Origin: JBPEXY01 sp052031065
GTDB taxonomy: Bacteria; Pseudomonadota; Gammaproteobacteria; Immundisolibacterales; Immundisolibacteraceae
Assembly: GCA_052031065.1 (NCBI GenBank)
Contig: JBPEXY010000125.1
Coordinates: forward strand, 1 to 21,543
DNA length: 21,543 bases
Reading direction: 5' to 3'
Position 1 is the first letter of the stretch. Each line of letters starts with the position of its first letter. The notes beneath the pieces were generated by a model. That model did not search any database. It was not told the origin of the DNA and was given only the letters and a program-made list of their open reading frames with translations. The translations under genes were made by a program, and so were the position numbers. Of the stretch, positions 7,456 to 16,191 are shown piece by piece.

Positions 7456-8382
7456 TTGTATCCTTTGGATCTGTTCCCCACGCTGATTGCCCTCTCCAGC
7501 GGCTTTATGTTTGCGCTGGCGTTTCTGTTCATGAACCAGGCGCAGATGCGCGGCGTTCGCCGCGGCAATGAACTACTCGCGGTGACGCTGATCAATCTGC
7601 TGGTATCCACACTGATCCTGCTCTGGCAAGCGATCAGCGGCAGTTTTGGCGGTATTCCCTCCTTTAGTGCGGTAGCTATCGGCTGGTTCATCGCCGGGGG
7701 TGTGCTGTCGTCCTTTGGTGGTCGCTATCTGGTGGTGATCGCGATGAAGCATATCGGGCCATCGCGGGCAGCCGCTTTCAAATCCTTCGCGCCGGTAGTG
7801 GCGGCGGTTGCCGCCTGGGCTTTTCTGGGTCATACACTCAACCTGCAGATTGGCACCGCAGCACTGCTGTTAAGCGCCGGGCTGTGGCTACTGAATACGC
7901 AGATCAAGGGCAAAACGGCTGCTCTACAGGATAGTGGCAACCTGACCCTTGGCTGGGTACTTGGTGGCACCTCGGCGCTCTGTTGGGGGCTGGGCTACAT
8001 CGCCCGCAAACTCGGCCTGGAAGTGATGCCGTCACCCGCGCTGGGAGTAGCTGTTGCCGCCCTGGTGACCGGCACCATCCTGATCTCGATGAACTACAGA
8101 AAATTTGGCCTGCCCACTGGCCTGGCTTATTTTGGCGAACCACCATCATGGCCACCGATGTTATTCGCCGGGCTGCTAAGCACTGCCGGGCAGATCGCAG
8201 CCTTTGGCGCGTTACAAATGATGGAAAACACCGGGGTAGCGGTGATCCTGATATCACTCGATCCGCTGTTTATGCTGATGCTGAGCCGGCTGGTAGTGGG
8301 TAAGACCGAGGTCATTACACCGATGAGCTTCGTCTACATGGCGGTTGCACTGGCAGGCTGCGGGCTGGCCATCCTCGCCTGA
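7456..8382 (+). CDS. EamA/DMT family transporter
   Basis: The product is 308 residues with about ten predicted membrane helices in two EamA-like repeats. Typical features include a Gly-Pro-Ser-Arg-Ala-Ala-Ala-Phe-Lys-Ser-Phe-Ala-Pro-Val stretch at the end of repeat one, and Ala-Val-Ile-Leu-Ile-Ser-Leu-Asp-Pro-Leu-Phe near the end of repeat two. The family exports or imports small metabolites such as amino acids and nucleotide-related compounds; the substrate is not readable from sequence. The start is uncertain: TTG at 7456 has no good ribosome binding site, and TTG 7465 or ATG 7507 (inside the first helix) are alternatives. It is followed 73 bp later by the Na/Pi transporter gene on the same strand, possibly co-transcribed. 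Confidence 0.8.
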   Translation: MYPLDLFPTLIALSSGFMFALAFLFMNQAQMRGVRRGNELLAVTLINLLVSTLILLWQAISGSFGGIPSFSAVAIGWFIAGGVLSSFGGRYLVVIAMKHIGPSRAAAFKSFAPVVAAVAAWAFLGHTLNLQIGTAALLLSAGLWLLNTQIKGKTAALQDSGNLTLGWVLGGTSALCWGLGYIARKLGLEVMPSPALGVAVAALVTGTILISMNYRKFGLPTGLAYFGEPPSWPPMLFAGLLSTAGQIAAFGALQMMENTGVAVILISLDPLFMLMLSRLVVGKTEVITPMSFVYMAVALAGCGLAILA

Positions 8383-8455
8383 ACAGACCACGCCAGCACG
8401 GCAAGCCATTGCCAGAGGTCAGCTACCGGACTGCCGGGGCAGCTAAAATGGCCTC

Positions 8456-10117
8456 ATGGCGGACTGGCAACAACTCAACCTGATTGGCTTTATTACCGGA
8501 ATAGGAATTTTCCTGTTCGGTATGCTGCAGCTTGAAAAAGCGATAGCCAGACTCAGTGGCAATGGCTTTCAGCAGTTCCTGCGTGACCAGACCCGCAACC
8601 CGTTGATCGCGATTACTGCTGGCACCCTGATCACCGCTATCATGCAGAGCAGTTCGATGGTCAGCCTGGTAGTACTGGCCTTTTCCGGTGCCGGCGTTAT
8701 TCCACTTTATAACGGTATTGGCATCATTATGGGCGCCAATCTGGGCACCACCTTCACCGGCTGGGTGGTCACCACTCTCGGTTTCAAGATTGAACTGTCT
8801 GCCTTCGCGCTACCGATAGTTGGCGGCGGCTCGCTGTTAATGGTACTGCTCAGCGAACGCAAACGGTTCGCTGCCTGGGGGCGGCTGTTCGTCGGTTTGG
8901 GCATGTTGCTGTTTGGCCTTAGCGAGATGAAAGGCAGCGTTGAACAGCTCGCCACTTCGCTTGATCTGTCAGCGCTGGCCGGTTTTCACCCGCTGATTTA
9001 TCTCGGCGCTGGGGTTATTTTCACCGCCGTTATCCAGTCCAGTTCAGCCACCATGATGATCACCCTGAGCGCCCTGCATGTTGGTATTCTGCAGCTGGAA
9101 GGCGCCGCCGCGCTGATTATCGGCGCGGATCTTGGCACCACATCGACGATGATTCTCGGTGGATTCAAGGGCAGTGCTGTCAAAAAACAATTGGCGGCTG
9201 CGCAAATCCTGTTCAATTTCTGCTCAGCGCTGCTGGCTTTCCTGCTTCTCCAGCCATTGCTTGGTATCGTCACTTCACTGATCTCCGCTGAGCAGACGCT
9301 CTACCGTCTGGTAGCGTTTCACAGTCTTTTCAATCTGCTTGGCATTGTGCTGTTTGTGCCGTTCCTGAAACCCTTCGCCAAATTAATGGAGAGACTCTTC
9401 GCGACCGAAGTACCCAGCCTGCCGCGCTTTATCTCCAACGTACCGGCCAACCTAAGCAGCGCGGCGCTCATCGCGCTGAATAAAGAGGCCGCCCGTCTGG
9501 CTGATCGCATCTATCTGTTCAATTTGCGCAACCTGAAGATCGACCCCGAGCACCTGCGCTGCCCGCAGGAGCGCCTGGAGCAGCTGCTCGGCACCCAACC
9601 AGGGAACCTGCCTTTTGAACAGCGCTATAACCAGATCAAAAGACGCGAAGGAGACATGCTCCGTTATGCGATGCAAATGCAGCAGGCCGGACTCAGCGAA
9701 TCGGAAGCTGAACGTCTGCACCGTCTGCTGCTGGCAGTACGGTTATCAGTGTATGGGGCCAAGTGTCACGTCGATTGCCGCAAGGATATCGCGCGCTTCC
9801 GTCACAGCGATGATCCGCTGATCACTGACTATTTCCCGCGTCTAAGGACATACGAAAGAGAGTTCTACACGACCATTCTGACACTGGCCGAACTCGGAAA
9901 AAAAACCCTGGTTGAACAGATCGCCGTTCTGCGCCAACAGGAACAGGATCATCGTCACCGTTTTGAGCAGTCCATCCTGACCGAAGCAGATGCGGCTGAA
10001 ACCGACCGTGTGGAGCTCTCCTCGCTGCTCAACCTGAATCGCCAGCTGAAAGAGGCCAACCTCAGTCTGCTCGAGAGCGTTGAGAACCTCTCTGCGACTG
10101 GCGCCGACGAAACCTAA
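8456..10117 (+). CDS. Na/Pi-cotransporter family protein with C-terminal PhoU-like helical domain
   Basis: This 553-residue membrane protein has the two inverted repeats of the Na/Pi-cotransporter II family. Each carries a Gln-Ser-Ser-Ser motif (64-67 and 194-197) and a Gly-Ala-(Asn/Asp)-Leu-Gly-Thr-Thr motif (93-99 and 223-229), which form the substrate and sodium sites. Residues from about 335 on are hydrophilic and helical, in the position where bacterial members such as E. coli YjbB carry a PhoU-like domain. Expected role: sodium-linked phosphate movement across the inner membrane, in many bacteria probably efflux. The ATG at 8456 has no convincing ribosome binding site; a TAAAAT box ends six bases before it. 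The gene ends 39 bp from the convergent DUF899 gene. Confidence 0.88.
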   Translation: MADWQQLNLIGFITGIGIFLFGMLQLEKAIARLSGNGFQQFLRDQTRNPLIAITAGTLITAIMQSSSMVSLVVLAFSGAGVIPLYNGIGIIMGANLGTTFTGWVVTTLGFKIELSAFALPIVGGGSLLMVLLSERKRFAAWGRLFVGLGMLLFGLSEMKGSVEQLATSLDLSALAGFHPLIYLGAGVIFTAVIQSSSATMMITLSALHVGILQLEGAAALIIGADLGTTSTMILGGFKGSAVKKQLAAAQILFNFCSALLAFLLLQPLLGIVTSLISAEQTLYRLVAFHSLFNLLGIVLFVPFLKPFAKLMERLFATEVPSLPRFISNVPANLSSAALIALNKEAARLADRIYLFNLRNLKIDPEHLRCPQERLEQLLGTQPGNLPFEQRYNQIKRREGDMLRYAMQMQQAGLSESEAERLHRLLLAVRLSVYGAKCHVDCRKDIARFRHSDDPLITDYFPRLRTYEREFYTTILTLAELGKKTLVEQIAVLRQQEQDHRHRFEQSILTEADAAETDRVELSSLLNLNRQLKEANLSLLESVENLSATGADET

Positions 10118-10156
10118 CCCCCCTACTACCGGACCACTGTCCCAACCATCACTGCA

Positions 10157-10864
10157 CTAATCTTCATACTGGTCATGACGCCTTAACCAGGCCATCGGCC
10201 AGGGCAACTGCGCCTCGTCACGGCCTTTCGGTGTCAGATCCATATAGTGGTAGGTACCGTTGAGAATATCCAGACCACGTCCGTAGCAGGAGTAGGTGTG
10301 AAAAACGTTGTCATTCGCATCTTTGGCAAACACGCTCACGCCGGGAGCCTCACTGCTGGGAAAGGTTCCGTTACGAAAGTTGTAATAGACCTCACCCGCA
10401 GCCAGCTCTTCATCACTGAACGAAGCCTGAAAATCGAAATTGAAATCACTGTCAAGGGACGAAGCCCAGGGAAACTCCCAGCCCATCCGCCGCCGATAGG
10501 CCAGCAGCTGATCCAGCGGTGCCCGTGATATGGCAACGAAACTGATGTCCCGATGGTTCAGGTGCACCACGGTGCCGCTGAAATTGTCGGCCCAGAAAGA
10601 ACATGATGGACAACCTTCCGCCCAGTCCGGTCCATACATAAAGTGCTGAATGACCAGCTGGCTGCGCCCCGCGAACAGCTCCGGGAGGCTCTGTTCACCC
10701 TGCTCGGTTTGAAAGCGGTAATCCTTTTCCACCTGGACCCAGGGCATGGCGCGCCGCTCGGCGTTCAGTTGGTCCCGTAACCGGGTCAGCTCCTTTTCAG
10801 CTCTGAGTAACTCAAGGCGCTTTTGCAACCAGGTTTGCTGGTCGACAATTTGAGCTCTTTTCAT
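10157..10864 (-). CDS. DUF899 family thioredoxin-like protein
   Basis: This 235-residue protein belongs to the DUF899 family. It has an N-terminal helical part (Trp-Leu...Leu-Leu-Arg-Ala-Glu-Lys-Glu-Leu-Thr-Arg), then a thioredoxin-like region with Gly-Cys-Pro-Ser-Cys (Cys85 and Cys88, a CxxC redox motif) followed by Trp-Ala-Asp-Asn-Phe. The family's C-terminal pattern Phe-His-Thr-Tyr-Ser...Gly-Arg-Gly-Leu-Asp and Gly-Thr-Tyr-His-Tyr-Met-Asp-Leu-Thr-Pro-Lys-Gly-Arg is present. It probably has a cytoplasmic disulfide-related function, but the substrate is unknown. I prefer the ATG at 10864 because GGAGGGGG precedes it by about 6 bases. The in-frame GTG at 10879 lies inside that ribosome binding site. 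It is divergent from the marR gene. Confidence 0.88.
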   Translation of the reverse strand: MKRAQIVDQQTWLQKRLELLRAEKELTRLRDQLNAERRAMPWVQVEKDYRFQTEQGEQSLPELFAGRSQLVIQHFMYGPDWAEGCPSCSFWADNFSGTVVHLNHRDISFVAISRAPLDQLLAYRRRMGWEFPWASSLDSDFNFDFQASFSDEELAAGEVYYNFRNGTFPSSEAPGVSVFAKDANDNVFHTYSCYGRGLDILNGTYHYMDLTPKGRDEAQLPWPMAWLRRHDQYED

Positions 10865-10887
10865 GGCAACCCCCTCCACTAGTGACG

Positions 10888-10916
10888 ATAACGGATCACT
10901 CGTTCAGCTGAGTCAA
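10888..10916 (-). promoter_or_regulatory. Candidate promoter for the DUF899 gene
   Basis: On the minus strand TTGACT (10916-10911) and CGTTAT (10893-10888) are separated by 17 bp. The -35 matches 5 of 6, the -10 only 3 of 6. It lies 24 bp ahead of the chosen start codon. Confidence 0.35.
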
Positions 10917-11043
10917 TAGTAGCAGCCGCTCATCATCCCGCGCAGGGGCTGGTAGTGATGATCAACAGTCTTATATTTCGAGCGAAACGATTAGATGAAT
11001 AACTACCTGCATAGATAAATTTAATAAAATTTAAATATCTTTC

Positions 11044-11064
11044 TAGCAAGCTAAATGATAGAAT
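11044..11064 (+). promoter_or_regulatory. Candidate MarR operator beside a -10-like element
   Basis: TAGC-AA-GCTA (11044-11053) is a perfect dyad. Six bases downstream lies TAGAAT (11059-11064), a 5/6 match to a -10 box. No clear -35 hexamer sits at the right distance. A dyad within a promoter spacer is the usual place for autoregulation by a MarR protein; the assignment is an inference from position. Confidence 0.35.
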
Positions 11065-11190
11065 TCGTTGTATCCGGGTTATTGACCCAGTAGACCTAAG
11101 CAGTCTCGTCAAACCTGCAGGCGAACAATTTTGTGCGGGAAATCTAATGCCCACACAGCCAACCCGAACCCTGGCAATGGACCTGCCCTC

Positions 11191-11706
11191 ATGAGTAACG
11201 ACCAGTACGGACTGGCGCAGATGCGCCAGCACATGAAGGAAAACTGGCAGGACGCGGTCACTCCCGCTGGCGACCTGGTGACCTTTACCGCTCGTCTGCG
11301 CGATCTGTTTTTCACCAATGACCGACCGGCCATCGCCGCCCATGAGCTGACCACCGCGGAATTTGACGTGCTGGTGACGTTGAGAAAAATGCCGCCCCCG
11401 TATGAACTGACTCCAACCGCGCTGCGTAAGAGTTCGTTGATCACCTCAGGCGGTCTGACCAAGGTACTGCACCTGCTTGAAGACAAACAGCTTGTTGAGC
11501 GAACCATTGATAGAACTGACCGTCGAATCAAGCGGGTAAAACTCACCCAGGCAGGAGTGCAGAAAGCAGAGCAGTCACTCACTGCGGTGCTCGCAATGGA
11601 CGCCGAGCTCCTCAACCAGGTGATTTCCAAACAGGACCTCGAAAACCTCAATGCGTTGCTGTTCAAACTGCTGGTCGGTGTCGAAGCCCAGGTACAACGC
11701 TCCTGA
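11191..11706 (+). CDS. MarR family transcriptional regulator
   Basis: This 171-residue winged-helix protein has the MarR core. It reads Glu-Phe-Asp-Val-Leu-Val-Thr-Leu-Arg, then Ile-Thr-Ser-Gly-Gly-Leu-Thr-Lys-Val-Leu in the recognition region, then Leu-Val-Glu-Arg...Asp-Arg-Thr-Asp-Arg-Arg-Ile-Lys-Arg-Val-Lys-Leu-Thr in the wing, with helices for dimerisation at both ends. MarR proteins usually repress their own operon and release DNA on binding a ligand. It precedes an RND adaptor and permease on the same strand (81 bp gap), so it most likely controls the pump. I chose ATG 11191; an in-frame TTG at 11131 would add 20 residues of low-complexity sequence and has no better ribosome binding site. 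Confidence 0.88.
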   Translation: MSNDQYGLAQMRQHMKENWQDAVTPAGDLVTFTARLRDLFFTNDRPAIAAHELTTAEFDVLVTLRKMPPPYELTPTALRKSSLITSGGLTKVLHLLEDKQLVERTIDRTDRRIKRVKLTQAGVQKAEQSLTAVLAMDAELLNQVISKQDLENLNALLFKLLVGVEAQVQRS

Positions 11707-11787
11707 GGCGGCCATTTATTCAGCCCAACACCACCAGTAACACACTTATTCGCGCCCACTTCACTTGCGCAAGGATGCCTGCCACCC

Positions 11788-12891
11788 ATGATTAAACGTT
11801 TGCTATCGGTACTGCTGCTGACGCTACTGCTGTTTGGCGCCCTGTTTGGCGCGCGCGTCGGGCAGATTCTCTATGCGATGGAGAATCACTATGTGCCACC
11901 TCCCCCCACCGTGGCGGTGACAGCTGTAAAAAAAGAGTCGTGGCGCCCGTATCTGAAATCAGTTGGATCGCTTACCGCTCAACGGGGCGTCACCCTCAGC
12001 AACGAGCTGCCCGGACAGGTGGTGCAGATTCACTTCAAATCGGGCCAGCAGGCAGAAGCCGGAGAGCTGCTGCTGGAACTTGATACCAGCACCGATGAAG
12101 CCGAACTGACCCGCCTGCTGGCAGCACGGAAGCTGGCGGAGATACAACATCAGCGTGCGCAGAAGCTGGCGACCCAGTCGTTCGCCTCTGCTTCCAATCT
12201 GGATGAGACTCGTGCCCAGCTCGACCAGGCATCGGCAGCCGTCGCACTGCAACGCGCGCTGCTGGCCAAAAAGCAGATCCGCGCACCATTTGCCGGCACC
12301 CTGGGCATCAGACAGGTGAACCCCGGGCAGTATCTGCCGGCCGGCAGTGCCATTGCACCGCTGCAGTCCCTCGACCCGCTCTACCTCGATTTCACCCTGC
12401 CGGAAAACCGCCTGGCAGATGTCAGTAACGACCAGATCGTGCACCTGTCTGTCGATGCATACCCCAACGAAACCCTGCAAGCCAGGGTGGTCGCCATCAA
12501 CCCTCAGGTCGACGCCAACTCTCGCACCGTGAAGGTTCGCGCCACCGTCGCCAATGAGGAGCAACGCCTGCGGCCCGGTATGTTTGTCGATGTAACCCTC
12601 TACACCGGTGCTGAACAACCAGTGCTGACCCTGCCTGACACCGCGATCACCTACACCACTTTTGGTCAAAGCGTCTATGTGATTAAAGAAGTCGATGGCC
12701 GCAAGACGGTAGACGCGGTGCAGATCAGAACCGGCGATCAGCGCAACGGTCGGGTGGAAATTGTCAGCGGCCTGAGCGCCGGGACTGCGGTAGTCAGCGC
12801 CGGTCAGGTCAAACTGCGCAACGGTGCCGAGGTGCTGATTTCCGACCTGCCTGCACCCGGCGAACGCAACAGCGCTGGCATGCAGGAGTAA
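11788..12891 (+). CDS. RND efflux periplasmic adaptor (membrane fusion protein)
   Basis: This 367-residue protein has an N-terminal membrane anchor (residues 5-22) without a lipobox Cys, so it is anchored by a helix rather than by lipid. Then come the first lipoyl half (about 58-100, with Gly-Gln-Val-Val-Gln-Ile and Leu-Glu-Leu-Asp-Thr), an alpha-helical hairpin (101-160) and the second lipoyl half (163-196, with Ile-Arg-Ala-Pro-Phe-Ala-Gly). A beta-barrel domain (197-275, ending Leu-Arg-Pro-Gly-Met-Phe-Val-Asp-Val) and a membrane-proximal domain follow. It bridges the inner-membrane pump and an outer-membrane channel. The permease gene starts 4 bp after its stop codon, so translation is likely coupled. 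Confidence 0.92.
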   Translation: MIKRLLSVLLLTLLLFGALFGARVGQILYAMENHYVPPPPTVAVTAVKKESWRPYLKSVGSLTAQRGVTLSNELPGQVVQIHFKSGQQAEAGELLLELDTSTDEAELTRLLAARKLAEIQHQRAQKLATQSFASASNLDETRAQLDQASAAVALQRALLAKKQIRAPFAGTLGIRQVNPGQYLPAGSAIAPLQSLDPLYLDFTLPENRLADVSNDQIVHLSVDAYPNETLQARVVAINPQVDANSRTVKVRATVANEEQRLRPGMFVDVTLYTGAEQPVLTLPDTAITYTTFGQSVYVIKEVDGRKTVDAVQIRTGDQRNGRVEIVSGLSAGTAVVSAGQVKLRNGAEVLISDLPAPGERNSAGMQE

Positions 12892-12895
12892 CCGG

Positions 12896-15800
12896 GTGAA
12901 ATTTACCGACATTTTCATCCAGCGGCCGGTGCTGGCGAGCGTCATCAGCCTGCTGATCCTGGTGCTGGGGCTGCGCTCGCTGGTATCTATGGAAGTTCGC
13001 CAGTTTCCGCTGACCAGCGACACGGTGATCTCGGTGACAACGGTCTACCCCGGGGCCTCCAGCGAACTGATTCAGGGCTTTATCACCACGCCGCTGCAAA
13101 CCGCTATCGCTGAGGCGGACGGTATCGATTACATCGCCTCCAGCAGCCGCCAGGGACGCTCGGAAATTCAGATCCATATGGAGCTCAATTACGATTCCAG
13201 CGCGGCTATCGCAGAGATACAGGCAAAGGTTGCCAGCCAGCGCGGCGTGCTGCCAGAAGAGGCAGAAGACCCGGTGATCACCTCGCGCACCGGCGACCCC
13301 ACCGCGCTGATGTATATCCCTTTTTTCAGTCGCACCCTGCCCGCCCCGCAGGTGAACGACTACATGCTGCGGGTAGCCCAGCCGAAACTGCAGGCAATAC
13401 CCGGCGTTGGTCGTGCCAGCGTACCTGGTGGTGCCTCCTTTGCGATGCGGGTCTGGCTCGACAATGAGCGACTGTCGGCACTCAACATCAATGCCGACCA
13501 GATCACCGGTGTATTGCGCGCCAACAATTATTTGTCGAGCGTGGGTTCCATTGAGAGCGACCATGTCACCATTGATCTCGATGCCGATACCGATATCAGT
13601 ACCGCCAGAGAGTTTGAGCAACTGGTCATAGCCAACCGTGATGGCGCGTTGATTCGCCTTGGCGACGTCGCACGGATTGAGCTCGGCAGCGAGAATCTCG
13701 ATTACCTGATGTGGTACGAAGGCGACCCGTCGGTATTCATCGCTATCGAACTGGCACCAGGGGCCAATCCTCTTACGGTCGCCAAAGAAGTCCATCGCGT
13801 GCATCAGGAGATCGTCGCCGACCTGCCGCCGGAGATTGAGTCCAAAATCGCCTGGGACGGCAGCATCTATATCCAGAATTCCATCGACGAGGTGGTACGC
13901 GGTCTCGGTGAAGCAGTGCTGATTGTGCTCAGCGTGATTCTGCTGTCACTCGGTTCTGCCCGCGCCGCACTGATCCCTGCACTGGCAGTACCATTGTCGA
14001 TTATCGGTGCCGCCACGCTGATGTTGATCCTCGGCTATTCCATCAACATGCTAACCCTGCTGGCGATGATTCTCGCCATCGGCCTGGTGGTCGATGACGC
14101 CATCGTCGTCGTAGAAAACGTGCATCGCCATATAGAGCTGGGCGAAACGCCAATGCAGGCGGCGATTCTCGGTGCCCGGGAACTGGCCCTGCCAGTGGTC
14201 GCCATGACCACCACTCTGGTCGCGGTCTATGCCCCAATCGGGTTTCTCGGCGGTCTGGTCGGCACACTGTTTACCGAGTTTGCATTCTCACTGGCTGCGG
14301 CAGTGTTGGTTTCCGGTGTGGTTGCGCTGACCCTGGCACCAATGCTGGCGTCGCGTATTCTCCACAACAAGGAGAATCCTGGCCGCTTTGAACGCTACGC
14401 CGAACGACTGTTTGACGGACTCGCACAGCGTTACCAGAACGGCCTGCACTGGGTATTAATACAGCCGTCAGCGGCGATCCTGTTCGCGGTGCTGGTATTG
14501 ATGTCGCTCTACCCCATGTTCATGCTTTCACAGCAGGAACTGGCTCCTGACGAGGACCAGGGACTGGTACTGCTGATGGGCATCGGCCCGGAAACCGCCA
14601 CTATTGATTACACCGCCGCCTATACTCGTGAGGTGGTGGAAAAATCGCTAAAACTGCGCGAATCGGGCGAGTATGACCACACTTTCCTCTATCTCGGCTT
14701 TCTCAACGAAATCAATCGTCTGTTCGGCGGCATCAAGCTCAACGAATCCTACGAGCGCGACCGCTCACAGGCAGAAATACAGGCGCAACTGCAGGCCGAT
14801 TTCAGCACAGTGGCCGGCATGGAGATCGCCACCTTCCCGGCACCAAGCCTGCCTGGCACCGGCGGCGGACTACCGATTCAGTTTGTAGTCACCGCTGCAA
14901 CCAGCTATGCAGAGCTGGATGGTGTCACCGATGCCCTGATTGGTCGCAGTATGGCCACTGGCAAGTTCGCTTTTCTTCGCAAGGATGTAAAGTTTTCACG
15001 GCCCAAGGCGACCCTGCTGGTTGACCGCGACAGGGCCGCCGACCTGGGGCTGAGCATGGCACAGGTTGGACGTGATCTGTCGACCTTCCTGAGCACCCAA
15101 TACAGCAACCGGTTTAGTCTCGACGGTCGCAGTTACAAGGTGATTCCACAGCTGGCCGACAGCGACCGCATCACCATCGAGAACCTGCAAAGTTACTACC
15201 TGACCACCCCGCAGGGCACTCAGGTACCCCTCTCGGCGCTGGTAAAACTGCAGCACCAGGTGGAACCAAGCAAACGTTCGCAAATGCAGCAGATCAACAG
15301 CATCACCATTGAAGGGTTGATGATTCCGCCAAATACCATCGGTGACGCCCTGGCAGAACTGGCGGAACAGAGCGAGGCGGTTTTTCCCCGCGGCTATCAC
15401 TACGATTACACCGGTCCGTCGCGACGATTTATGGACCAGGGAGGCGCCCTGGTATCGACCTTCTTCATGTCGCTGTTGGTCATCTACCTGGTGCTGGCAG
15501 CACAGTTCGAGAGCTGGCGCGACCCGTTCATCATTCTGATTTCGGTGCCACTGTCGATGGCCAGTGCGCTGGCATTCATCATGCTTGGAGCCGCCTCGGT
15601 CAATATCTATACGCAGGTCGGGTTGATTACCCTGATCGGGCTGATTGCCAAAAACGGTATTCTCATCGTTGAGTTCGCCAACGAACTGCAGAAAAAAGAG
15701 GGGCTGACCAAGCGAGAGGCGGTCGAAAAAGCTTCCGCAATCCGCCTGCGGCCAATCATCATGACCACCCTGGCGATGATCATGGCGATGATTCCACTGC

Positions 15801-15973
15801 TGCTGGCCAGCGGCCCCGGTGCTGTCAGTCGGTTCCAGATCGGCCTGGTAATCAGCACCGGTCTCGGTATCGGAACCCTGTTTACCCTGTTCGTGGTACC
15901 GGCGTTCTATCTCTGGCTGGCGAAAGACCATCAACAGGATGCGGCTGTGGCTTCCGCACCAAGCCAGCCGTAA
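12896..15973 (+). CDS. RND multidrug efflux permease (HAE-1/AcrB-like)
   Basis: The 1025-residue length is typical of AcrB-type pumps. Two halves each carry one membrane helix, a large periplasmic domain and a membrane bundle. Proton-relay residues are present: Asp400-Asp401 in Gly-Leu-Val-Val-Asp-Asp-Ala-Ile-Val-Val-Val-Glu-Asn, and Lys919 in Leu-Ile-Ala-Lys-Asn-Gly-Ile-Leu-Ile-Val-Glu-Phe, matching AcrB Asp407/Asp408 and Lys940. It should export hydrophobic drugs, detergents or cell-derived compounds through the adaptor and a TolC-like channel. Substrates cannot be read from sequence; it seems closer to MexI-type than to AcrB itself. The GTG start is firm: AGGAG (12884-12888) overlaps the adaptor's end, seven bases upstream. 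Confidence 0.95.
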   Translation: MKFTDIFIQRPVLASVISLLILVLGLRSLVSMEVRQFPLTSDTVISVTTVYPGASSELIQGFITTPLQTAIAEADGIDYIASSSRQGRSEIQIHMELNYDSSAAIAEIQAKVASQRGVLPEEAEDPVITSRTGDPTALMYIPFFSRTLPAPQVNDYMLRVAQPKLQAIPGVGRASVPGGASFAMRVWLDNERLSALNINADQITGVLRANNYLSSVGSIESDHVTIDLDADTDISTAREFEQLVIANRDGALIRLGDVARIELGSENLDYLMWYEGDPSVFIAIELAPGANPLTVAKEVHRVHQEIVADLPPEIESKIAWDGSIYIQNSIDEVVRGLGEAVLIVLSVILLSLGSARAALIPALAVPLSIIGAATLMLILGYSINMLTLLAMILAIGLVVDDAIVVVENVHRHIELGETPMQAAILGARELALPVVAMTTTLVAVYAPIGFLGGLVGTLFTEFAFSLAAAVLVSGVVALTLAPMLASRILHNKENPGRFERYAERLFDGLAQRYQNGLHWVLIQPSAAILFAVLVLMSLYPMFMLSQQELAPDEDQGLVLLMGIGPETATIDYTAAYTREVVEKSLKLRESGEYDHTFLYLGFLNEINRLFGGIKLNESYERDRSQAEIQAQLQADFSTVAGMEIATFPAPSLPGTGGGLPIQFVVTAATSYAELDGVTDALIGRSMATGKFAFLRKDVKFSRPKATLLVDRDRAADLGLSMAQVGRDLSTFLSTQYSNRFSLDGRSYKVIPQLADSDRITIENLQSYYLTTPQGTQVPLSALVKLQHQVEPSKRSQMQQINSITIEGLMIPPNTIGDALAELAEQSEAVFPRGYHYDYTGPSRRFMDQGGALVSTFFMSLLVIYLVLAAQFESWRDPFIILISVPLSMASALAFIMLGAASVNIYTQVGLITLIGLIAKNGILIVEFANELQKKEGLTKREAVEKASAIRLRPIIMTTLAMIMAMIPLLLASGPGAVSRFQIGLVISTGLGIGTLFTLFVVPAFYLWLAKDHQQDAAVASAPSQP

Positions 15974-15988
15974 TCGATACTCGCCGAT

Positions 15989-16023
15989 GGCTAACCGAAC
16001 CGACACCCTCAAAGCGGTTAGCC
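15989..16023. repeat. Inverted repeat GGCTAACCG / CGGTTAGCC
   Basis: Perfect 9-bp arms are separated by 17 bases, starting 16 bases after the permease stop. It is not followed by a T-run. The half-site is nearly the same as that of the dyad at 16134-16161. Confidence 0.7.
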
Positions 16024-16047
16024 TCTGGCCGGTGTATTTCCATGCAC

Positions 16048-16072
16048 CCAGCCCGTCCGGCTGGAGATTTTT
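16048..16072 (+). terminator. Intrinsic terminator of the marR–adaptor–permease operon
   Basis: The 6-bp GC-rich stem CCAGCC/GGCTGG has a five-base loop (CGTCC) and is followed three bases later by TTTTT. It lies about 75 bp past the permease stop codon. Confidence 0.7.
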
Positions 16073-16109
16073 CCGGAACCCGTAATCCGGCACGGACCGC
16101 CATCCGAGT

Positions 16110-16132
16110 CGGCCGATCTCTTTTATCGGCCG
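16110..16132. repeat. Inverted repeat CGGCCGAT / ATCGGCCG
   Basis: A perfect 8-bp stem with the 7-base loop CTCTTTT. It abuts the next dyad with one base between them. No T-run follows on either strand. Confidence 0.65.
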
Positions 16133-16133
16133 G

Positions 16134-16161
16134 GGCTTAACCGCCTGCCAGCGGTTAAGCC
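16134..16161. promoter_or_regulatory. 10-bp dyad just upstream of the sulP -35 box
   Basis: The arms GGCTTAACCG and CGGTTAAGCC are perfectly complementary around 8 bases, and the dyad ends one base before the -35 hexamer. Its centre is about 50 bp before the expected transcription start, a usual place for an activator site. It could equally be an RNA hairpin for any read-through transcript. Confidence 0.45.
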
Positions 16162-16162
16162 A

Positions 16163-16191
16163 TTGTCGACAACCAGCCGATGCCCTAGAAT
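16163..16191 (+). promoter_or_regulatory. Sigma70-like promoter for sulP–usp
   Basis: TTGTCG (16163-16168, 4/6) and TAGAAT (16186-16191, 5/6) are separated by an ideal 17 bp. Transcription would start near 16198, leaving a leader of about 300 nt before the SulP ATG. Confidence 0.55.

Larger units (their letters stand above)
10865..11190. other. Divergent intergenic region between DUF899 and marR
   Basis: This 326-bp stretch holds no convincing gene. Its middle (about 10975-11070) is strikingly AT-rich compared with the flanking coding DNA, as expected for a double promoter region. It contains the candidate promoters and operator listed separately. Confidence 0.7.
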
